A DNA stretch of 64,000 nucleotides from an uncultured Eubacteriales bacterium. GTDB lineage: Bacteria; Bacillota; Clostridia; Oscillospirales; Acutalibacteraceae. Of this stretch, positions 7,626 through 17,670 are shown piece after piece. Within the stretch, counting starts at the first letter, position 1. Every line of letters begins with the position of its first letter. Both the position numbers and the translations under genes were made by a program. The stretch spans positions 28,880 to 92,879 of the forward strand of contig CAKTVV010000012.1 in the NCBI GenBank assembly GCA_934630515.1. Direction: 5' to 3'. The notes below the pieces were generated by a model. It had not been told where the DNA came from. It was given only the letters and a program-made list of their open reading frames with translations, and did no database searches.

Positions 7626-10358
7626 TCATGCCTCCAGCCAATCCGCCGTCGCTGCGGCGTCCACCGCCTGCAGCGCCTCCCGGAAGCCGATCCCGTCGGC
7701 GGGATACAGCAGGCTGCCCTTACTCACGCTGTAGCAGCTGTGACGATCCTGATAGTAGGTGTTGCCCTCGATCCCGAACCGATCCGCCGCCCGGGGTGCA
7801 TAGAAAAAGTAGCCGTTCGCCACATCAAACACATTGGCGGTGATATGAAAATCTGCGATCGTTCCATTGGTATAGGCGTTGTTCCAAGCCAAGATAAACG
7901 CCTGATTATCCTTGTTCTGCCGCTGGCTGCACAGCCCGTATCCGGCGAACCGCAGGATATTCTCCGTGAACCGGATGCTCTCCATCGTCACATGGTCGTT
8001 ATCCCCGTCCCAGAACTCAAAATTCATTCCGCTGTACTCCACCAGATTATGCGTATAGGTCAGACCCCGGTACACGCCGCCGCTGTAGCCCTGAAAGGTC
8101 ATCGCCGCATCGTAGATCTGCCAAAACCGGGTATACTGCACCGTGCAGTCGGCGGCGGCACCCCAAAACTGAATGGCGTTGCCGTAGCGACCGGCCGTGT
8201 ACTGCCCGGTGGAGCTGTCCACCGTGTTCTCCCCGCCGATCCAGCGGAATGCGCAGCCGGTCACGGTAATGCCGGAGCAGCTGCCTAGATTGACGGCATG
8301 CTCGGCAAAATGCTCGATCACCAGATTCTCCAGCGTGATATCGGCGGCATGAAAGCCATTCATAAACCGCCGGGTGGAGGAGATCTGAATGGAGCGGAAC
8401 CGCCATCCGGGATTGATCTGCCGCCAATAGAAATACAGCTTCCCCGTCGTGCGGTCAAAATAATAGTCTCCATCGTCATCCACCTGTGTCCGGTCGGCAC
8501 AGCGCTGCCCGATATAGGCACCGTCGTCCAGCACCACACCGCCCACGCCGCTGCCCTCCACGGCAGCCGTCCACACATACCCGTCCGCCGTATCCCACAG
8601 CGCCGGGTCCGCATACTCCCGCCGGGAGCCGGTGATGACCGGCTTAGCCCCGCTGCCGTAGGCACCGTACCGGACCCCCGTTTGGGGAACCAGATAGTCC
8701 GTCAGCGGAAATGTATCCCCCCGGCGAAATCGCACGGCATCCCCGGCGGCATAGGTGAGACGGTTTAGCTTGGCTGCCGAAATCGGACGATCGGGGCTGC
8801 AGCCGTCGTTTTGATCGTCACCGTCGGCTGCCACATAATAGGTCGTACCGCCGGCAGCCGCCATCACCGTATCCGGTCGGGCGGCGATCGCCGCCCCCAG
8901 AGCTGCGGCAGCCGCATCGGCACCGCCGGTCAGCGCCGCCGCAGGCTGCAGACGGCTTGCCGCCGTCTCCCATACAAGGGGAGCCAGCCCCAGCAGATGC
9001 TGCCGCAGACGGATGCTGTCTGCCGGGGTCAGCGCCCCGTCTGCATCGCAGTCGGCAGCGGACAGATACCGTCCCTGCGCCTGCCGCTCCCAGAGAGCCA
9101 GCAGATCCCGCACATCCAGCTCACCATCCAGATTGCCGTCGCCATAATGTACCACATCCCGCTCGGCGGCAAACAGCGTCTCGTCATAGGGCACATAGCC
9201 GGCGGTATAGTCCAGCGCCGCCGCCTGTGCCGTGCCGAAGCTGTCGCTGCCCACGGCAGCGGTACTCCAATTGCTGCGCCAGCCGCCCATATCCCAGATG
9301 GTGGTCTTTTGCAGCCGGCTGCGGCGGGCGGGATCGTCGGCAGCATACAGGGTGAACTCCGCCACATACAGCTCTGTGATGTACTTGGCCTCCTGCCGGA
9401 AAAAGAACCCGGCATACAGGTGCGTATACGCCGCTGCCTGCGCAGCGGTCAGCGTAAAGGTGTATTCCACCCGCAGCCCATCGTCCTTAACAGCAGCCGT
9501 CACCGGATTGGTCGCCACCGAGGATTGGAACAGGCGTACCCGATCGGTGTTGCTGTCCGGCGTATCCAGAAGCACAAAATCCACCGATCCATTCAGGGCG
9601 CCGCTGACAAAATAGTAGGAGAAGGCGGCGGTGTAGACCCGCCCGCTTTCCAGTGCTCCCACCGGCAGCAGCAGCGACTCTCCCACCATATCCGCATTTT
9701 CATTGCGTATCCTCAGCATGGTGCGCCACCGCTCCGGGCGGTATTCCTCCACCCGCAGGGCAGTAGCGCTGTCGCTGTCCGTCCCCTCGACGGCGCCGGC
9801 GGCGAAGCTCTGATTATTGGCGAGCCAGCCGGTCAGACCCCGGCTGAAATCGCCATTGCGCAGCCGGTTGGTCTTTTCCGCATCCCCGGCATCCCACACC
9901 CGGGCGTCGAAGAAATAGCCCTCGCCGGTGGCGGCCTTTTTCAGCCGGAGGATAAAATAGACGTCCTTTCCCGCCAGACTGCCGCCGTTGTTATCCGCCG
10001 TCGGCATCGTGACGGTATAGGTATACTCATTGGCTGTCCCCACCGCCGTAACAGCGGTCCGCTCCGCCGTGGCGGGTACGCCGACCCGCTCCCCCCAGCG
10101 CTCCGACACCACCCGGAACACGACCTCAAGCTCCGTCTCCGGAATGGTGTCGGTCAGCGCAAAGGAGAAACCATACTGACCCCCCGGCGTTACCGCCACC
10201 GGGGTGCGCAGCTCAAAATACTGCGCCGTACCGGTCTTACACAGGTGCAGCACCCGCCGCCCGGCGGTATCCTCCGCCGTCTGCGCCGCAGCGCCGCCGG
10301 GCAGGAGTGCCAGAAGCAGCCATACAGCCAACAGGAGGGAACCGATCCTTTTACCCAT
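7626..10358 (-). CDS. Secreted dockerin protein with carbohydrate-binding-like module and right-handed parallel beta-helix domain
   Basis: The product has 910 residues. The start at 10358 precedes a clear signal peptide (MGKRIGSLLLAVWLLLALLP) with AAAGGAG upstream. Residues about 35-205 match the repeat module of the upstream-encoded surface protein (ELRTPVAVTPGG, then NGDFSRGLTGW). A second beta-sandwich-like stretch follows (about 210-345). The dockerin is at about 405-460 (GDGNLDGELDVRD and a degenerate second loop, DCDADGALTPAD). From about 505 to the end is a parallel beta-helix domain that starts TTYYVAADGDDQNDG, a common start in secreted polysaccharide lyase- or hydrolase-like beta-helix proteins. 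Two paralogues of this domain lie in the same operon (24506-25861, 25876-27555). Likely an extracellular glycan-active enzyme; the reaction is unknown and no catalytic residues can be assigned. Confidence 0.85.
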   Translation of the reverse strand: MGKRIGSLLLAVWLLLALLPGGAAAQTAEDTAGRRVLHLCKTGTAQYFELRTPVAVTPGGQYGFSFALTDTIPETELEVVFRVVSERWGERVGVPATAERTAVTAVGTANEYTYTVTMPTADNNGGSLAGKDVYFILRLKKAATGEGYFFDARVWDAGDAEKTNRLRNGDFSRGLTGWLANNQSFAAGAVEGTDSDSATALRVEEYRPERWRTMLRIRNENADMVGESLLLPVGALESGRVYTAAFSYYFVSGALNGSVDFVLLDTPDSNTDRVRLFQSSVATNPVTAAVKDDGLRVEYTFTLTAAQAAAYTHLYAGFFFRQEAKYITELYVAEFTLYAADDPARRSRLQKTTIWDMGGWRSNWSTAAVGSDSFGTAQAAALDYTAGYVPYDETLFAAERDVVHYGDGNLDGELDVRDLLALWERQAQGRYLSAADCDADGALTPADSIRLRQHLLGLAPLVWETAASRLQPAAALTGGADAAAAALGAAIAARPDTVMAAAGGTTYYVAADGDDQNDGCSPDRPISAAKLNRLTYAAGDAVRFRRGDTFPLTDYLVPQTGVRYGAYGSGAKPVITGSRREYADPALWDTADGYVWTAAVEGSGVGGVVLDDGAYIGQRCADRTQVDDDGDYYFDRTTGKLYFYWRQINPGWRFRSIQISSTRRFMNGFHAADITLENLVIEHFAEHAVNLGSCSGITVTGCAFRWIGGENTVDSSTGQYTAGRYGNAIQFWGAAADCTVQYTRFWQIYDAAMTFQGYSGGVYRGLTYTHNLVEYSGMNFEFWDGDNDHVTMESIRFTENILRFAGYGLCSQRQNKDNQAFILAWNNAYTNGTIADFHITANVFDVANGYFFYAPRAADRFGIEGNTYYQDRHSCYSVSKGSLLYPADGIGFREALQAVDAAATADWLEA

Positions 10359-10408
10359 CAGACACCCGCTCCTTTGATGCGCCGAGCAGCTTCCCTGCAT
10401 AAGCACCG

Positions 10409-10430
10409 CCCGGGTACAGAGAGACCCGGG
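10409..10430 (-). other. Intercistronic stem-loop in the glycan operon
   Basis: A perfect 7-bp stem (CCCGGGT/ACCCGGG) with an 8-base loop lies in the 91-base gap between the surface-repeat gene and the dockerin/beta-helix gene, the widest gap in the operon. No T-run follows on the minus strand, so mRNA processing or protection is more likely than full termination. Confidence 0.45.
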
Positions 10431-10449
10431 ACAGAGGCGCCCGGCGCTT

Positions 10450-13400
10450 TTATGCCTGCTTTTTCTTCTTCTGCACGAGGATCACGGCGATCACAGCACC
10501 GGCAGCGATCACCAGCACGGCGACCCCCGCCAGCACGATCCACAGCACCGGAGTGCCGTCGGCGGCGGTATCCGTCGCCGGATCGTATTTCAGCTTGACC
10601 GACAGTCCCACGTTTTCCTTGATCTGCACGGTACGGAATACATATTTGGAGCCGTCCTCCAGCAGGGTATACAGCTCATATTCGCCCACCGGCACATTTT
10701 CAAAGGTGAAGCTGCCCTGAGCATTGGTGGTGGTTTCCCCCACGCCCTTCAGGAAGATCTTCAGATCCGCTACCGTTTTCAGCTGGGGGGTATACACCGT
10801 CCCCCGCAGGGTGCTGCCGGCAGTCTCGGGCGTATCGTCGTCCGGCGTATTGTCCGGCTCCGTCGCCGCCCCGGAGGCATCCAGCGTCAGCTGCAGCACT
10901 GCCGTATCGCCGCCGGAGAAGCTGGAGAAGTAGCCGGTGGACACGCTGTTTCCGTCGGCATCCACCGCATACAGCTCATAGAAGCCCGCCGGGAAATTCT
11001 TAAATGTGAACCGTCCGTTTTTATCGGTCACCGCCGTATAGGTCTTGCTGTCGGATTTCAGCAGCAGCTTGACCCCCGCCCGGGGTTGCCGGTTCTCGTC
11101 CAGCAGCGTGCCGCTCAGGGTGGCAGTCTGGGGCGTATCCTCCTGAATAATGTCGCTGTCGTTCCACCACTTGCCGTCATTGACGTTCAGCTCGGCAATG
11201 AGCTGATCGATCTTAGACAGGTCGAAATCCATCACCTTGACGGTGTTGGCGCCGTTGGTCCACTCAAAGGTTCCCGCCGGATTCTCCGCCCAGGTGCCGA
11301 ACCATGCGTGCCAATCCCAGATCCAGCCGTCCAGACCGACGCCGAAGGTGGCGTTGTTCCAAAGGTTCTTCTGCTTGGGGTCGTCCGCCCGATACAGGCT
11401 CATATCGAAGATATAGCCCTCGGAGAAGAAGTTCACCAGCACACCTACGAATACATTTTCCGTCTTGACCGTATCCGGCATGGTGAACCGATAGGTATAG
11501 GTGGTGTAGTTGCCGTGCTTTTCCTCGCTCACCAGCTCGGAATTCACCCGCACCGTGGGACGGGCGTCGTCCTCCGTCACCTTGATGTCAAAGGGGCCGG
11601 TGGAATAGGCGCTGAAGGTGACCTGATACTCGGCATTCGCCTGCAGCGCTACCCGGGAGGCGAAGTTGGAGGACTTGGTGCCGTTGACGAAGTACACCAT
11701 CTTCTTGGAGGGAATCTTGGCGATCATATCCGCAATGGACTGGTCGCTGTATTCCACCGTCTCCAGCAGGGTGGATTCGTTCTCCCAGCGGTTCATTCCG
11801 GCGAGGGCGGTGTCGCTGTGGGCGAACCACGCATCCCAGCCCCACGCCCAGTCGTTCAGCTCCAGCTTGAACTCCGGGTTGTTCAGCAGCTCGATTTTGG
11901 CGGGGTCATTGACATTGTGCACGGAGGCGTCGAAGAACAGCGCCTCAAAGGTACCCGCCGCCTTCATGCCGAAGAACACCGTATCGGTCATGGGGACGCT
12001 GTTGCCCTCGCTGTCCACATAGGTGACGGGGATGGTGTAGCGGTAGGTATACACCGTGTAGCCGTCCTTTTCCACCTCGCTGACCGCCTGAATGTTGGCG
12101 TCCACCGGACGGCGCTTGCCGTCGGACAGGCAGACCATGGTGAAGTTCTTCAGGTTATGGGTCAGAGAGAAGCTGAACTCGTAGCTCTCCCCCGCCTTCA
12201 CCGGTACCCGCTGCATCAGCTCCTTGGCACGGGAGGTCTTGATGTGCAGCATATGCTTTTCATCCCGGTTTTTCTCCAGCAGAGACTCGTCCAGCGTCAC
12301 CACCGTCAGCTCCATATCGCTGTTCTGGAAGTGCTTGCCGGACAGCCAGGTGTATTCCAGACTCCACTTATCCAGACCGGAGCGGAAATCCGCATTGGTC
12401 AGCAGCTCGGTCGATTCCGCCCCGACGGCGCACACGCTGGGGACATACAGCGCCCCCTGATAGATGCTCCCTTGGGGGAACCGGACGATAAAGAACACCT
12501 GATCGGTCACCGGGTTCCCGTTGTTATCCTTTTCGGGGATGGTAAAGCGATAGGTATACAGGGTGCCGCCGTTGCGCACATCCTTCTTCACCTGCGTGAT
12601 CTGGGCGTTGATGCCCGCCCGCTTGGCCGCATCCGATGCCCGGCATACCACCTCAAATTTATCGATGGAATCGGTCAGACCGAAGGTGAAATCGTAGCTG
12701 GCTCCCGCCGTCACCGGCACCAGCTGCATCAGCTCGCCCCGGGCAGCGCCGGTCTTGTTCACCTGCAGCATCTTCGGGGTGTTATCGGATTCCTCCAGCA
12801 GCGCCTCGTCAAAGTCCACGACCTGCAGCTTGGCAGCGTATTCGGTCACATCCGCCTCCCGCTGGTCCGCCGCAAAGGTGCGGAATTCCCAGATCCAGCC
12901 GTACAGTCCGGAGGTGAAATCGCCGTTATCCAGCAGATTCGTCTTGTCGGCATCGTCGGTGCGGTATACGCAGGGGTTGAACAGGTCGCCCTCGCACGCC
13001 GTCTTGAACCGGATGATGAAATACAGCTCATGATCGCCGATATTCTGGTCATTCAGCGGCACCGTAAAGCGGTAGGTGTACAGGGTGCTGATCTTGTTTT
13101 CCACCCGGCGCACCCGCTGAATGTTGGCAGCCACCCCCGGCTGGGTGCCGGTGCCGGTATTCACCCGGCATACCAGCTCAAAGTCGGAGTCGGTGAAGCC
13201 GTTGGACAGCCCAAAGGTATAGTCGTAGGTCTGTCCCTTTTCCACCGGCGCAGAGTTCTTCAGCTCACCCCGGGCGGCGGAGGTTTTGGTGATATGCAGC
13301 ATCTGGGGACCGGACGGCTCCGCATCGATCAGGGATTCATCAAAGGGCAGCACCGTCAGCTGGGTGGTGCCGTTGGAGTCCGTCCCCGTGGTGTCGCCGC

Positions 13401-14496
13401 TCTTAAACTCCTTGAAGCCTGCCACCCAGCCGCACAGACCGTCGCTGAAATCCCCATTGGTCAGCAGCTGGGTCTTGGCGGTGTCCGCCGTCTCGTATAC
13501 GGTGGCATCGAAGAGGTTGCCCTCGCACACAGCGGCGTTCTTGAACCGGATGATGAAGTAGAGACTCTTTCCGGTGATGTCGCTGCCGTTGTTATCCTTA
13601 GAGGGAGCGTCAAAGGTATAGGTGTAATACACCGACTTTCCGTTGGGCTCCTTGCTGGCCGTGACCTGCGGGGTCACCCCCGGCTGCGTCCACGAGCCGG
13701 TCACCACCCGGAACACCAGATCAAAATCGTCCTCGGTGATGCCCTCCGACAGGGCAAAGGTGTAGGTGTAATTCTTGCCCGCCGTTACCGCCACCGGCAC
13801 CTTGAGCTCGCAGTTGCCGCTGTTCTTAGTCTTGTTGATGTGCAGCATCTTTTTGGCGGCGCTGCTGTCCAGAAGAGACTCATCCAAATCCGTCACCGAC
13901 ACCGCAACATAGGTGCCGTCGGCATACTCCGAGCCGGACAGGGGCGTGGACTCCACAAACCAGCCCTTCAGCCCGCTTTTGAAGTCGCCGTTCTGCAGCA
14001 GCTCCGTCTTGGCGCTGTCATCTGCCGCATAGGCGGTGGGACGCACCAGATAGCCCTCGCAGGCGGCCTTGAACCGGATGATGAAAAAGACGGAATCGGT
14101 CATGGCGTTGCCGTTATTGTCCTTGGCGGGGATCGTCAGGCTGTAGGTATAATCATACAGCTGTCCGTTTTTCTCCCGGCTGACCTGCGTGATGGCGGCA
14201 TTGACCCCCACCTTGACACCGCCGGGGCTGTCCGCCCGACACACCACCTCAAAGCTGCCGTCCATGGCGGCACTGGCCAAGAAGCGGAAGTGGTACTGCT
14301 TGCCCACCTCCACCCGGACGGGCGTGCGCAGCTCGTCATAGTTGCTGTTTACCTTGCTCACCTGGATCCGGAGCATCTTCTCCCCGGCGGCGGCACGTAC
14401 CGTCAGCGGCAGGAACAATCCCAGCAGCAGGCTGACGATCAGCACCCCGCAGAGCAGTCCCTTCCATCCGGTCAAGCTCTTTCGTATGCTACCCAT
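10450..14496 (-). CDS. Membrane-anchored surface protein with six tandem carbohydrate-binding-like repeats
   Basis: The product has 1348 residues. The start at 14496 (AAAGGTGG upstream) precedes an N-terminal signal segment (about residues 12-38). Six repeats of roughly 170-180 residues follow, each with an ELR/ELK..PV..G..Y motif near its start, a DNNG...FIIRFK core and an LLxNGDFxxGLxGW motif typical of CBM4/9-like jelly-roll modules. Two carboxypeptidase-regulatory-like beta domains come next (SGTLLDENRQPRAGVKL...GRFTFKNFPAGFYELY and RGTVYTPQLK...GSFTFENVPVGEYELY). The C-terminus is a hydrophobic helix and KKKKQA, with no LPXTG signal, so anchoring is by the membrane. The protein probably collects glycan or oligosaccharide at the surface for the transporters in the same operon. 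Ligand unknown. Confidence 0.8.
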   Translation of the reverse strand: MGSIRKSLTGWKGLLCGVLIVSLLLGLFLPLTVRAAAGEKMLRIQVSKVNSNYDELRTPVRVEVGKQYHFRFLASAAMDGSFEVVCRADSPGGVKVGVNAAITQVSREKNGQLYDYTYSLTIPAKDNNGNAMTDSVFFIIRFKAACEGYLVRPTAYAADDSAKTELLQNGDFKSGLKGWFVESTPLSGSEYADGTYVAVSVTDLDESLLDSSAAKKMLHINKTKNSGNCELKVPVAVTAGKNYTYTFALSEGITEDDFDLVFRVVTGSWTQPGVTPQVTASKEPNGKSVYYTYTFDAPSKDNNGSDITGKSLYFIIRFKNAAVCEGNLFDATVYETADTAKTQLLTNGDFSDGLCGWVAGFKEFKSGDTTGTDSNGTTQLTVLPFDESLIDAEPSGPQMLHITKTSAARGELKNSAPVEKGQTYDYTFGLSNGFTDSDFELVCRVNTGTGTQPGVAANIQRVRRVENKISTLYTYRFTVPLNDQNIGDHELYFIIRFKTACEGDLFNPCVYRTDDADKTNLLDNGDFTSGLYGWIWEFRTFAADQREADVTEYAAKLQVVDFDEALLEESDNTPKMLQVNKTGAARGELMQLVPVTAGASYDFTFGLTDSIDKFEVVCRASDAAKRAGINAQITQVKKDVRNGGTLYTYRFTIPEKDNNGNPVTDQVFFIVRFPQGSIYQGALYVPSVCAVGAESTELLTNADFRSGLDKWSLEYTWLSGKHFQNSDMELTVVTLDESLLEKNRDEKHMLHIKTSRAKELMQRVPVKAGESYEFSFSLTHNLKNFTMVCLSDGKRRPVDANIQAVSEVEKDGYTVYTYRYTIPVTYVDSEGNSVPMTDTVFFGMKAAGTFEALFFDASVHNVNDPAKIELLNNPEFKLELNDWAWGWDAWFAHSDTALAGMNRWENESTLLETVEYSDQSIADMIAKIPSKKMVYFVNGTKSSNFASRVALQANAEYQVTFSAYSTGPFDIKVTEDDARPTVRVNSELVSEEKHGNYTTYTYRFTMPDTVKTENVFVGVLVNFFSEGYIFDMSLYRADDPKQKNLWNNATFGVGLDGWIWDWHAWFGTWAENPAGTFEWTNGANTVKVMDFDLSKIDQLIAELNVNDGKWWNDSDIIQEDTPQTATLSGTLLDENRQPRAGVKLLLKSDSKTYTAVTDKNGRFTFKNFPAGFYELYAVDADGNSVSTGYFSSFSGGDTAVLQLTLDASGAATEPDNTPDDDTPETAGSTLRGTVYTPQLKTVADLKIFLKGVGETTTNAQGSFTFENVPVGEYELYTLLEDGSKYVFRTVQIKENVGLSVKLKYDPATDTAADGTPVLWIVLAGVAVLVIAAGAVIAVILVQKKKKQA

Positions 14497-14523
14497 AGCG
14501 TTTCCACCTTTCTCATGCAAGTT

Positions 14524-15417
14524 TTATTCCCAATGCTTCACGCAATACCGTTGATACAGCAGATAGATGGCTCCGATCACCACCAGCACTACCGCAAAAT
14601 AGAGCCACAGCATCGCCGAGCTGTTGCCGTAATCCTGATTGAGCATCCGGCTGTAGGCATTGGCCACCAGCGTATTGTTGGTATCCACAAACAGCTCGAT
14701 CATGGTGTAGATCAGCACCAGCGAGATGATGTGCCGCAGACTGGGCACGGTGATGAGCCAGAACTCCTCCCACTTGTTGGCGCCCTCCAGCTTCGATACC
14801 TCATAGAGGGAGGCGGGGATGCTCTGCAGACCGGCGATGAACAGCACCGTCTGCACCCCACATTTCCAGATGATGTTGATGCTGTTGGACAGCAGGAACA
14901 CCAAAATCGGTGTGACCTGGGAGGGAATATTCAGATTGGCGATGATCTCATTATAGTTGATGATGCCCGTGCCGGCGGTGCCGGAGGAGAACAGGGGCAT
15001 GGTGATGAAATCGCCGTTGAGGGTGCTCATCACCACGGAGTTGCTGATGATGGCGGGCAGGAAGAAGATCGCCCGAAAGACGGTCTTGCCCTTGAAATTC
15101 TGGTTGAGCAGCACCGCCAGAATGAGGCTCAGCGCCAGAATAAAGGGCAGGGAGTAGAACATCATCCCCATGGAATCCCGCATATTGTCCAGATAGTCGG
15201 CGCTGACCGTCAGCAGCTCCCGGTAATGCTCCAGCCCCACGAACTGCGTCACCACGCTGCCAGGCTCAATAAGGATATTGTTGAAGCTGTACCACAGCGA
15301 GCAGCCCAGCGGATACACAAAGAACAGTGCCAGCCCGATGAGCCAGTGCAGCACAAAGCTGTACCCGGCACGGGTGCGGGTCTTTTCCAGACTTCTGGCG
15401 GAAGTTGATCTTGCCAT
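14524..15417 (-). CDS. Carbohydrate ABC transporter permease, MalF type (transporter 2)
   Basis: The product has 297 residues with about six membrane segments. The FRAIFFLPAI stretch in the middle is typical of MalF-type subunits, and the cytoplasmic EAA loop reads EVSKLEGANKWEEFWLITVP. It forms half of a sugar channel with a MalG-type partner and uses an ATPase encoded elsewhere. Its partner is probably the MalG-type protein at 29031-30020 together with the lipoprotein at 27568-28995, because the other MalF/MalG pair (20695-21609, 19814-20677) is complete. The gene lies 11 bases downstream of the DUF5696-like gene and 27 bases upstream of the repeat protein gene. Pairing is inferred; use as an extra subunit of transporter 1 cannot be excluded. 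Confidence 0.9.
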   Translation of the reverse strand: MARSTSARSLEKTRTRAGYSFVLHWLIGLALFFVYPLGCSLWYSFNNILIEPGSVVTQFVGLEHYRELLTVSADYLDNMRDSMGMMFYSLPFILALSLILAVLLNQNFKGKTVFRAIFFLPAIISNSVVMSTLNGDFITMPLFSSGTAGTGIINYNEIIANLNIPSQVTPILVFLLSNSINIIWKCGVQTVLFIAGLQSIPASLYEVSKLEGANKWEEFWLITVPSLRHIISLVLIYTMIELFVDTNNTLVANAYSRMLNQDYGNSSAMLWLYFAVVLVVIGAIYLLYQRYCVKHWE

Positions 15418-15428
15418 TGTTACACCTC

Positions 15429-17630
15429 TCAGCCCAGACAGAACGCATAGGGCTGCAATTCCCCGGCGGGGCAGCGCTGCGTTCGGTCGGTTTGGTTCAC
15501 ATAGACGGTCTTGCCGTTTGCATAGCGGGTACAGCTGACCCCGTCCGCCCCCAGCGTATATTCGACCAGCGGCGACTGCGCCACCGCCGCATACAGGGCG
15601 GCGTAGCCGCTGGCGGTCAGGGTCTCGACGATGCTCTGCCGATGGTCGGCGTAGAGCGTGCCGTACAGCTTATATTCGCTCAGGTCATCGGAGCCGTCCA
15701 CAAAGGTATCCGTCAGCGTATAGCCCAGCCCCATGCCGTAGGCGGCTGCCCGGGCGATCGCCAGCGGAATGTTCTCTGCCAGATTGATCGCCTCGGTATA
15801 CAGAGGCTTATAGCCGTGGAACACCATCTGGTAGAACGGCACGGCGGCGTCCAGCCCGTCGTAGCTGCCGGTATCCGCAGGAGCGTCAAACACCACGTCC
15901 GCCGTCCCGGCGGCATAGCCGTTGGCGGCAGCCACCGCCGTCCGGTAGCCCGCCTGCTGCGCCGTTTTCAGCAGCACCGCCGCATCCTGCTCCATCCCCG
16001 CCTTGCTGATATACCCCTCGTCGGAGTATGCCGTGCTGCCCAGACTGGACAGACTCACCGCACCCACGCCGTAGCGTGCTGCCTTTTTCAGTGCAAAGGC
16101 GGCGGCGTTTGCCAGCTCCTTCCGGGCGAGGGTGTAATAGGCGTTGGTCTTATCGTTCACCCGCAGCGGGGTCACGGGGAAATGCTCCGCTTTATACTGG
16201 ATAGCGGTCTTGGCTGCATCCAAATTAAGAGAGAATCCACCGCCGGACTTAGAGAAGTTCACGATATCGTAATCCGGGAACAGGTTGTCGCCGCACAGCG
16301 CCGTCAGCGCTGCAAGCTCGCTCTTGGAGCCATACACCGACGGATAGCTCTTGCCTCCGGCGATGCGTCCCGGGCGGATCCCGGCGTCTCCGTAGCCCAT
16401 CAGCCGCACCAGCGGCAGCGTGCCCGTCGTCTCCTGCAGCTCCGACACGATGCTCTGCGCCTGTGAGAAGGTGGTCATCGTCACCAGTTTTTTCCGGGGA
16501 ATTCCGAATATGGAAGTGGTGATATTGGTTCCGCCCAGCAGTGTCACCGCATAGGGAGCGCTTTCCTCCGTCGTGGCGGTCATGCCCTGCGCCAGCAGGT
16601 AGTCCTGATACCGGGCGGCGATTCCGGCATAGCCAGCCTCGTCGCCGTGAAGCGCCTGATACGCCACGGTCATCTTCTCTCCGGACATCCGGTCGTTGAC
16701 CCGGCTGGTGATCCCTTTATAGTTGCCGTGATATACATAAGAGAACTCGTCATAGCCCCGCACATAGAACACAGCCCCGACGTAGGAGCTGCCCAGCCGG
16801 GAATTGCCCGCCTGCGCCTGAATCTCGCAGGAGGCGGCGCCCTCCTCGATGATGCCCATCAACCCCTTGCCGTCGCCATAGGCGCCGAACACGGGCAGCC
16901 GCACCGCCTGCTCCTCGGTCAGATTCAGCGGATTGCGGCGAGCCGCATCCCGGCCGTACACCTCGCCGGTATACTGGCGGGCGCCGTCCGGCGTCTCCGC
17001 CGTATGCATCACCGCTCCGCTGCCGGCGGGAACAAACAGCTGTCCGCCCGCCGCATCGTTCTTCACGCTGCACAGGAACGGGGTGACCGTGACCGATACC
17101 AGCTTATAGTCATCTCCATCCTCCAGAATCTTGGAGGAATCCACGGTGACGGTCAGACCGTCCTCCCGCAGCACATAATCCACCGGCACGGCGATCTTAT
17201 ACGCATCGAAGAAATAGGTGACCCGCATGCCGTTATCCAGCTTTTTGCACACCACGCTGCCGTTATTTTCTGTCTGGGAATAGCTGGAGAGGGTGTCCCA
17301 TTTCAGCGTCTTGGTGTTCGCCACCGTGATGCTGATGGGGCTGCTGGCGTTGGCGCCGGCGCTGCCCTCCCGGAACGCATCCAGCAGAATGTCCGACCAA
17401 TAATCGCCGGTATCCGTCGCCTGCAGCACGATCGCCCGGCCGTCCGACTCCCAGGTCAGCGCATACCGGTCGTTCGTCGCCAGCGTCTGGGCGTCCGACA
17501 CCGTCCCGCTGACGCTGCGGTAGCCGTTGGCAGCGGCGGAGCCGCCGCAGCCGGACAGCGCCACCAGCGGAATGCACAGCGCCAGCAAAACAGCGGCGGT
17601 GCGGATGAAGCTATGTTTGAACGCCGTCAC
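15429..17630 (-). CDS. DUF5696-like lipoprotein of the glycan transport module
   Basis: The product has 733 residues. I prefer a GTG start at 17630: it is preceded by GGAAAGGTG and directly opens a lipoprotein signal (TAFKHSFIRTAAVLLALCIP, lipobox ALSGC). An ATG at 17693 would overlap the preceding gene and give a hydrophilic leader. The body is rich in beta-strands in the first half (LFVPAGSGAVMHT, YGDGKGLMGIIEEGAASCEI) and alpha/beta in the second, where PLVRLMGYGDAGIRP and the strand/helix pattern after it suggest a TIM-barrel-like fold. I recognise it as a DUF5696-type protein, a family often found beside a Yip1/NHL protein and sugar ABC permeases in Firmicutes. Function is not established; a surface glycan-active or glycan-binding role is inferred from context. 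Confidence 0.75.
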   Translation of the reverse strand: MTAFKHSFIRTAAVLLALCIPLVALSGCGGSAAANGYRSVSGTVSDAQTLATNDRYALTWESDGRAIVLQATDTGDYWSDILLDAFREGSAGANASSPISITVANTKTLKWDTLSSYSQTENNGSVVCKKLDNGMRVTYFFDAYKIAVPVDYVLREDGLTVTVDSSKILEDGDDYKLVSVTVTPFLCSVKNDAAGGQLFVPAGSGAVMHTAETPDGARQYTGEVYGRDAARRNPLNLTEEQAVRLPVFGAYGDGKGLMGIIEEGAASCEIQAQAGNSRLGSSYVGAVFYVRGYDEFSYVYHGNYKGITSRVNDRMSGEKMTVAYQALHGDEAGYAGIAARYQDYLLAQGMTATTEESAPYAVTLLGGTNITTSIFGIPRKKLVTMTTFSQAQSIVSELQETTGTLPLVRLMGYGDAGIRPGRIAGGKSYPSVYGSKSELAALTALCGDNLFPDYDIVNFSKSGGGFSLNLDAAKTAIQYKAEHFPVTPLRVNDKTNAYYTLARKELANAAAFALKKAARYGVGAVSLSSLGSTAYSDEGYISKAGMEQDAAVLLKTAQQAGYRTAVAAANGYAAGTADVVFDAPADTGSYDGLDAAVPFYQMVFHGYKPLYTEAINLAENIPLAIARAAAYGMGLGYTLTDTFVDGSDDLSEYKLYGTLYADHRQSIVETLTASGYAALYAAVAQSPLVEYTLGADGVSCTRYANGKTVYVNQTDRTQRCPAGELQPYAFCLG

Positions 17631-17670
17631 TTGCGTCACCTTTCCTTTTACAAAATCAGTCGATCGGCTC

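Noticed and set aside
1909..10358. A cellulosome gene cluster
   Set aside because: Two proteins carry dockerins, but no cohesin or scaffoldin is present in the window, so only the presence of dockerin-bearing enzymes is claimed.
10450..14496. An LPXTG sortase-anchored protein
   Set aside because: The C-terminus is a hydrophobic helix with a basic tail, but no LPXTG-like motif precedes it; membrane anchoring is the better reading.
11086..15408. A 1440-codon plus-strand frame opposite the repeat-protein and permease genes
   Set aside because: Same antisense effect; it crosses two well-supported genes and has no recognisable motif or start signal.
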